64,000 nt of DNA, from the NCBI RefSeq assembly GCF_030913635.1, contig NZ_CP133188.1, forward strand, positions 868,001-932,000, read 5' to 3'. The translations under genes and the position numbers were made by a program. This stretch comes from Sedimentibacter sp. MB35-C1. GTDB lineage: Bacteria; Bacillota; Clostridia; Tissierellales; Sedimentibacteraceae. The notes under the pieces are model-generated. The model searched no databases, was not told the DNA's origin, and worked only from the letters and a program-made list of their open reading frames with translations. Of the stretch, positions 63,577 to 64,000 are shown piece after piece (the first letter of the stretch is position 1; every line of letters starts with the position of its first letter).

Positions 63577-64000
63577 TCAATTTTTATATTTTAATCCATT
63601 GTTTGTTATTCCAAGTTCAAAGCTGTCATCATATGAAATGTAGCGTACATTGTTTTCTATTACCGTATTTTCTTTGTCTCCTTTGTAAACGACAAATACC
63701 TGATTATTCTCAGATGCTGCTTCAAGTATTTCTTTTAAAATTTTCACTTCCCGCGCATCATAAATTGTATCAAGATTAGCATTCATAGTAAGCACGAGCA
63801 CCTTATCTTCATAATTTACAAAGCTCTTTATATTGTTCCACATAGTTGTATTGCTTGAGCTCATCGTTGCATTGGAAATTATGCCGTCAAAGTATATAAT
63901 TTCGCCATTTCCGGACAAAATTTCTTTCTTATCAGGTGAAACAACCAATTTTTCAGAGTAGTCGGATATTTCATCAGACTTCATGTGATCCACAAATTCA
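63577..64000 (-). CDS. Partial protein of unknown function
   Basis: An open frame enters from the right edge and stops at 63577, giving about 140 residues of a C-terminal part. An in-frame GTG at 63993 could be a start, but the frame stays open beyond it to the edge. It shows alternating beta and alpha segments (DKVLVLTMNANLD, NQVFVVYKGD, NNVRYISYDD). I recognise no family. It could be the C-terminal domain of an exported enzyme such as a metallophosphoesterase, which is a weak guess. Confidence 0.6.
   Translation of the reverse strand, partial: EFVDHMKSDEISDYSEKLVVSPDKKEILSGNGEIIYFDGIISNATMSSSNTTMWNNIKSFVNYEDKVLVLTMNANLDTIYDAREVKILKEILEAASENNQVFVVYKGDKENTVIENNVRYISYDDSFELGITNNGLKYKN

Noticed and set aside
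1-64000. CRISPR arrays, tRNA or rRNA genes
   Set aside because: No regularly spaced repeats and no cloverleaf or rRNA sequence were recognised by eye; a covariance search could still find a small RNA.

Overview
The window reads as a chromosomal segment of a low-GC, anaerobic, amino-acid-fermenting Firmicute (Clostridia/Tissierellia type). The signs are AT-rich DNA with strong GGAGG ribosome binding sites, a selenoprotein D-proline reductase system, a Na+-type V-ATPase, FabK-based fatty acid synthesis, glycyl radical chemistry, tryptophanase and formate-tetrahydrofolate ligase. The genus cannot be fixed from sequence alone.

Layout. 1-1.2 kb: the 5' end of a class IV aminotransferase, a 45-bp palindrome and a decayed IS3-family transposase. 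1.2-3.4 kb (minus): a CmpB-like membrane protein and a SpoVB/MurJ-like flippase. 3.6-7.5 kb: a cupin regulator, a glycyl radical enzyme of unassigned substrate and its activase. 7.7-9.1 kb (minus): tryptophanase. 9.3-12.2 kb: CsoR-type repressor with operator, and a copper ATPase that carries a CopZ-like C-terminal domain behind an internal ribosome binding site. 12.2-20.6 kb: glutaminase, DUF3810, DUF1540, a secreted beta-propeller protein, an FMN-binding lipoprotein with its flavin transferase ApbE, and a YfbR-like nucleotidase. 20.8-26.1 kb: DUF3343 (Se/S carrier-like), a ZIP transporter, then tsaC-ywlE-rpiB-tagO-mnaA. 26.2-31 kb: acpP-fabK-fabD-fabG-fabF-fabZ. 31.4-40 kb: a nine-gene V-ATPase operon. 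40.2-49.6 kb: a FabK-like flavoenzyme, a PutP-like symporter, a diguanylate cyclase, an S-layer protein, a lipoprotein, a BaiN-like flavoprotein, and folT behind a tetrahydrofolate riboswitch. 50-51.7 kb: fhs.

51.9-62.5 kb is the metabolic centrepiece: an ornithine cyclodeaminase-like gene, prdR, then prdC-prdA-small gene-prdB-prdD-prdE-prdF-permease. prdC and prdB each contain an in-frame UGA followed by a hairpin, so both are read as selenocysteine proteins. A near-perfect sigma-54 promoter precedes prdC, with two matching palindromes upstream that are probable PrdR sites. Proline could enter through PutP or be made from ornithine, be racemised by PrdF and reduced by PrdA/PrdB, with PrdC delivering electrons. 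The V-ATPase c subunit keeps all five Na+ ligands known from Enterococcus, which fits Na+ bioenergetics and Na+-coupled proline uptake.

No CRISPR array, rRNA, tRNA or intact mobile element was seen. The proline reductase system itself is known. The less described items are its regulatory palindromes, the PrdA paralogue split exactly at the pyruvoyl site, the unassigned glycyl radical enzyme, the CopA-CopZ internal start, the FabT-like operator pair, and the duplicated domain of the flavin lipoprotein.
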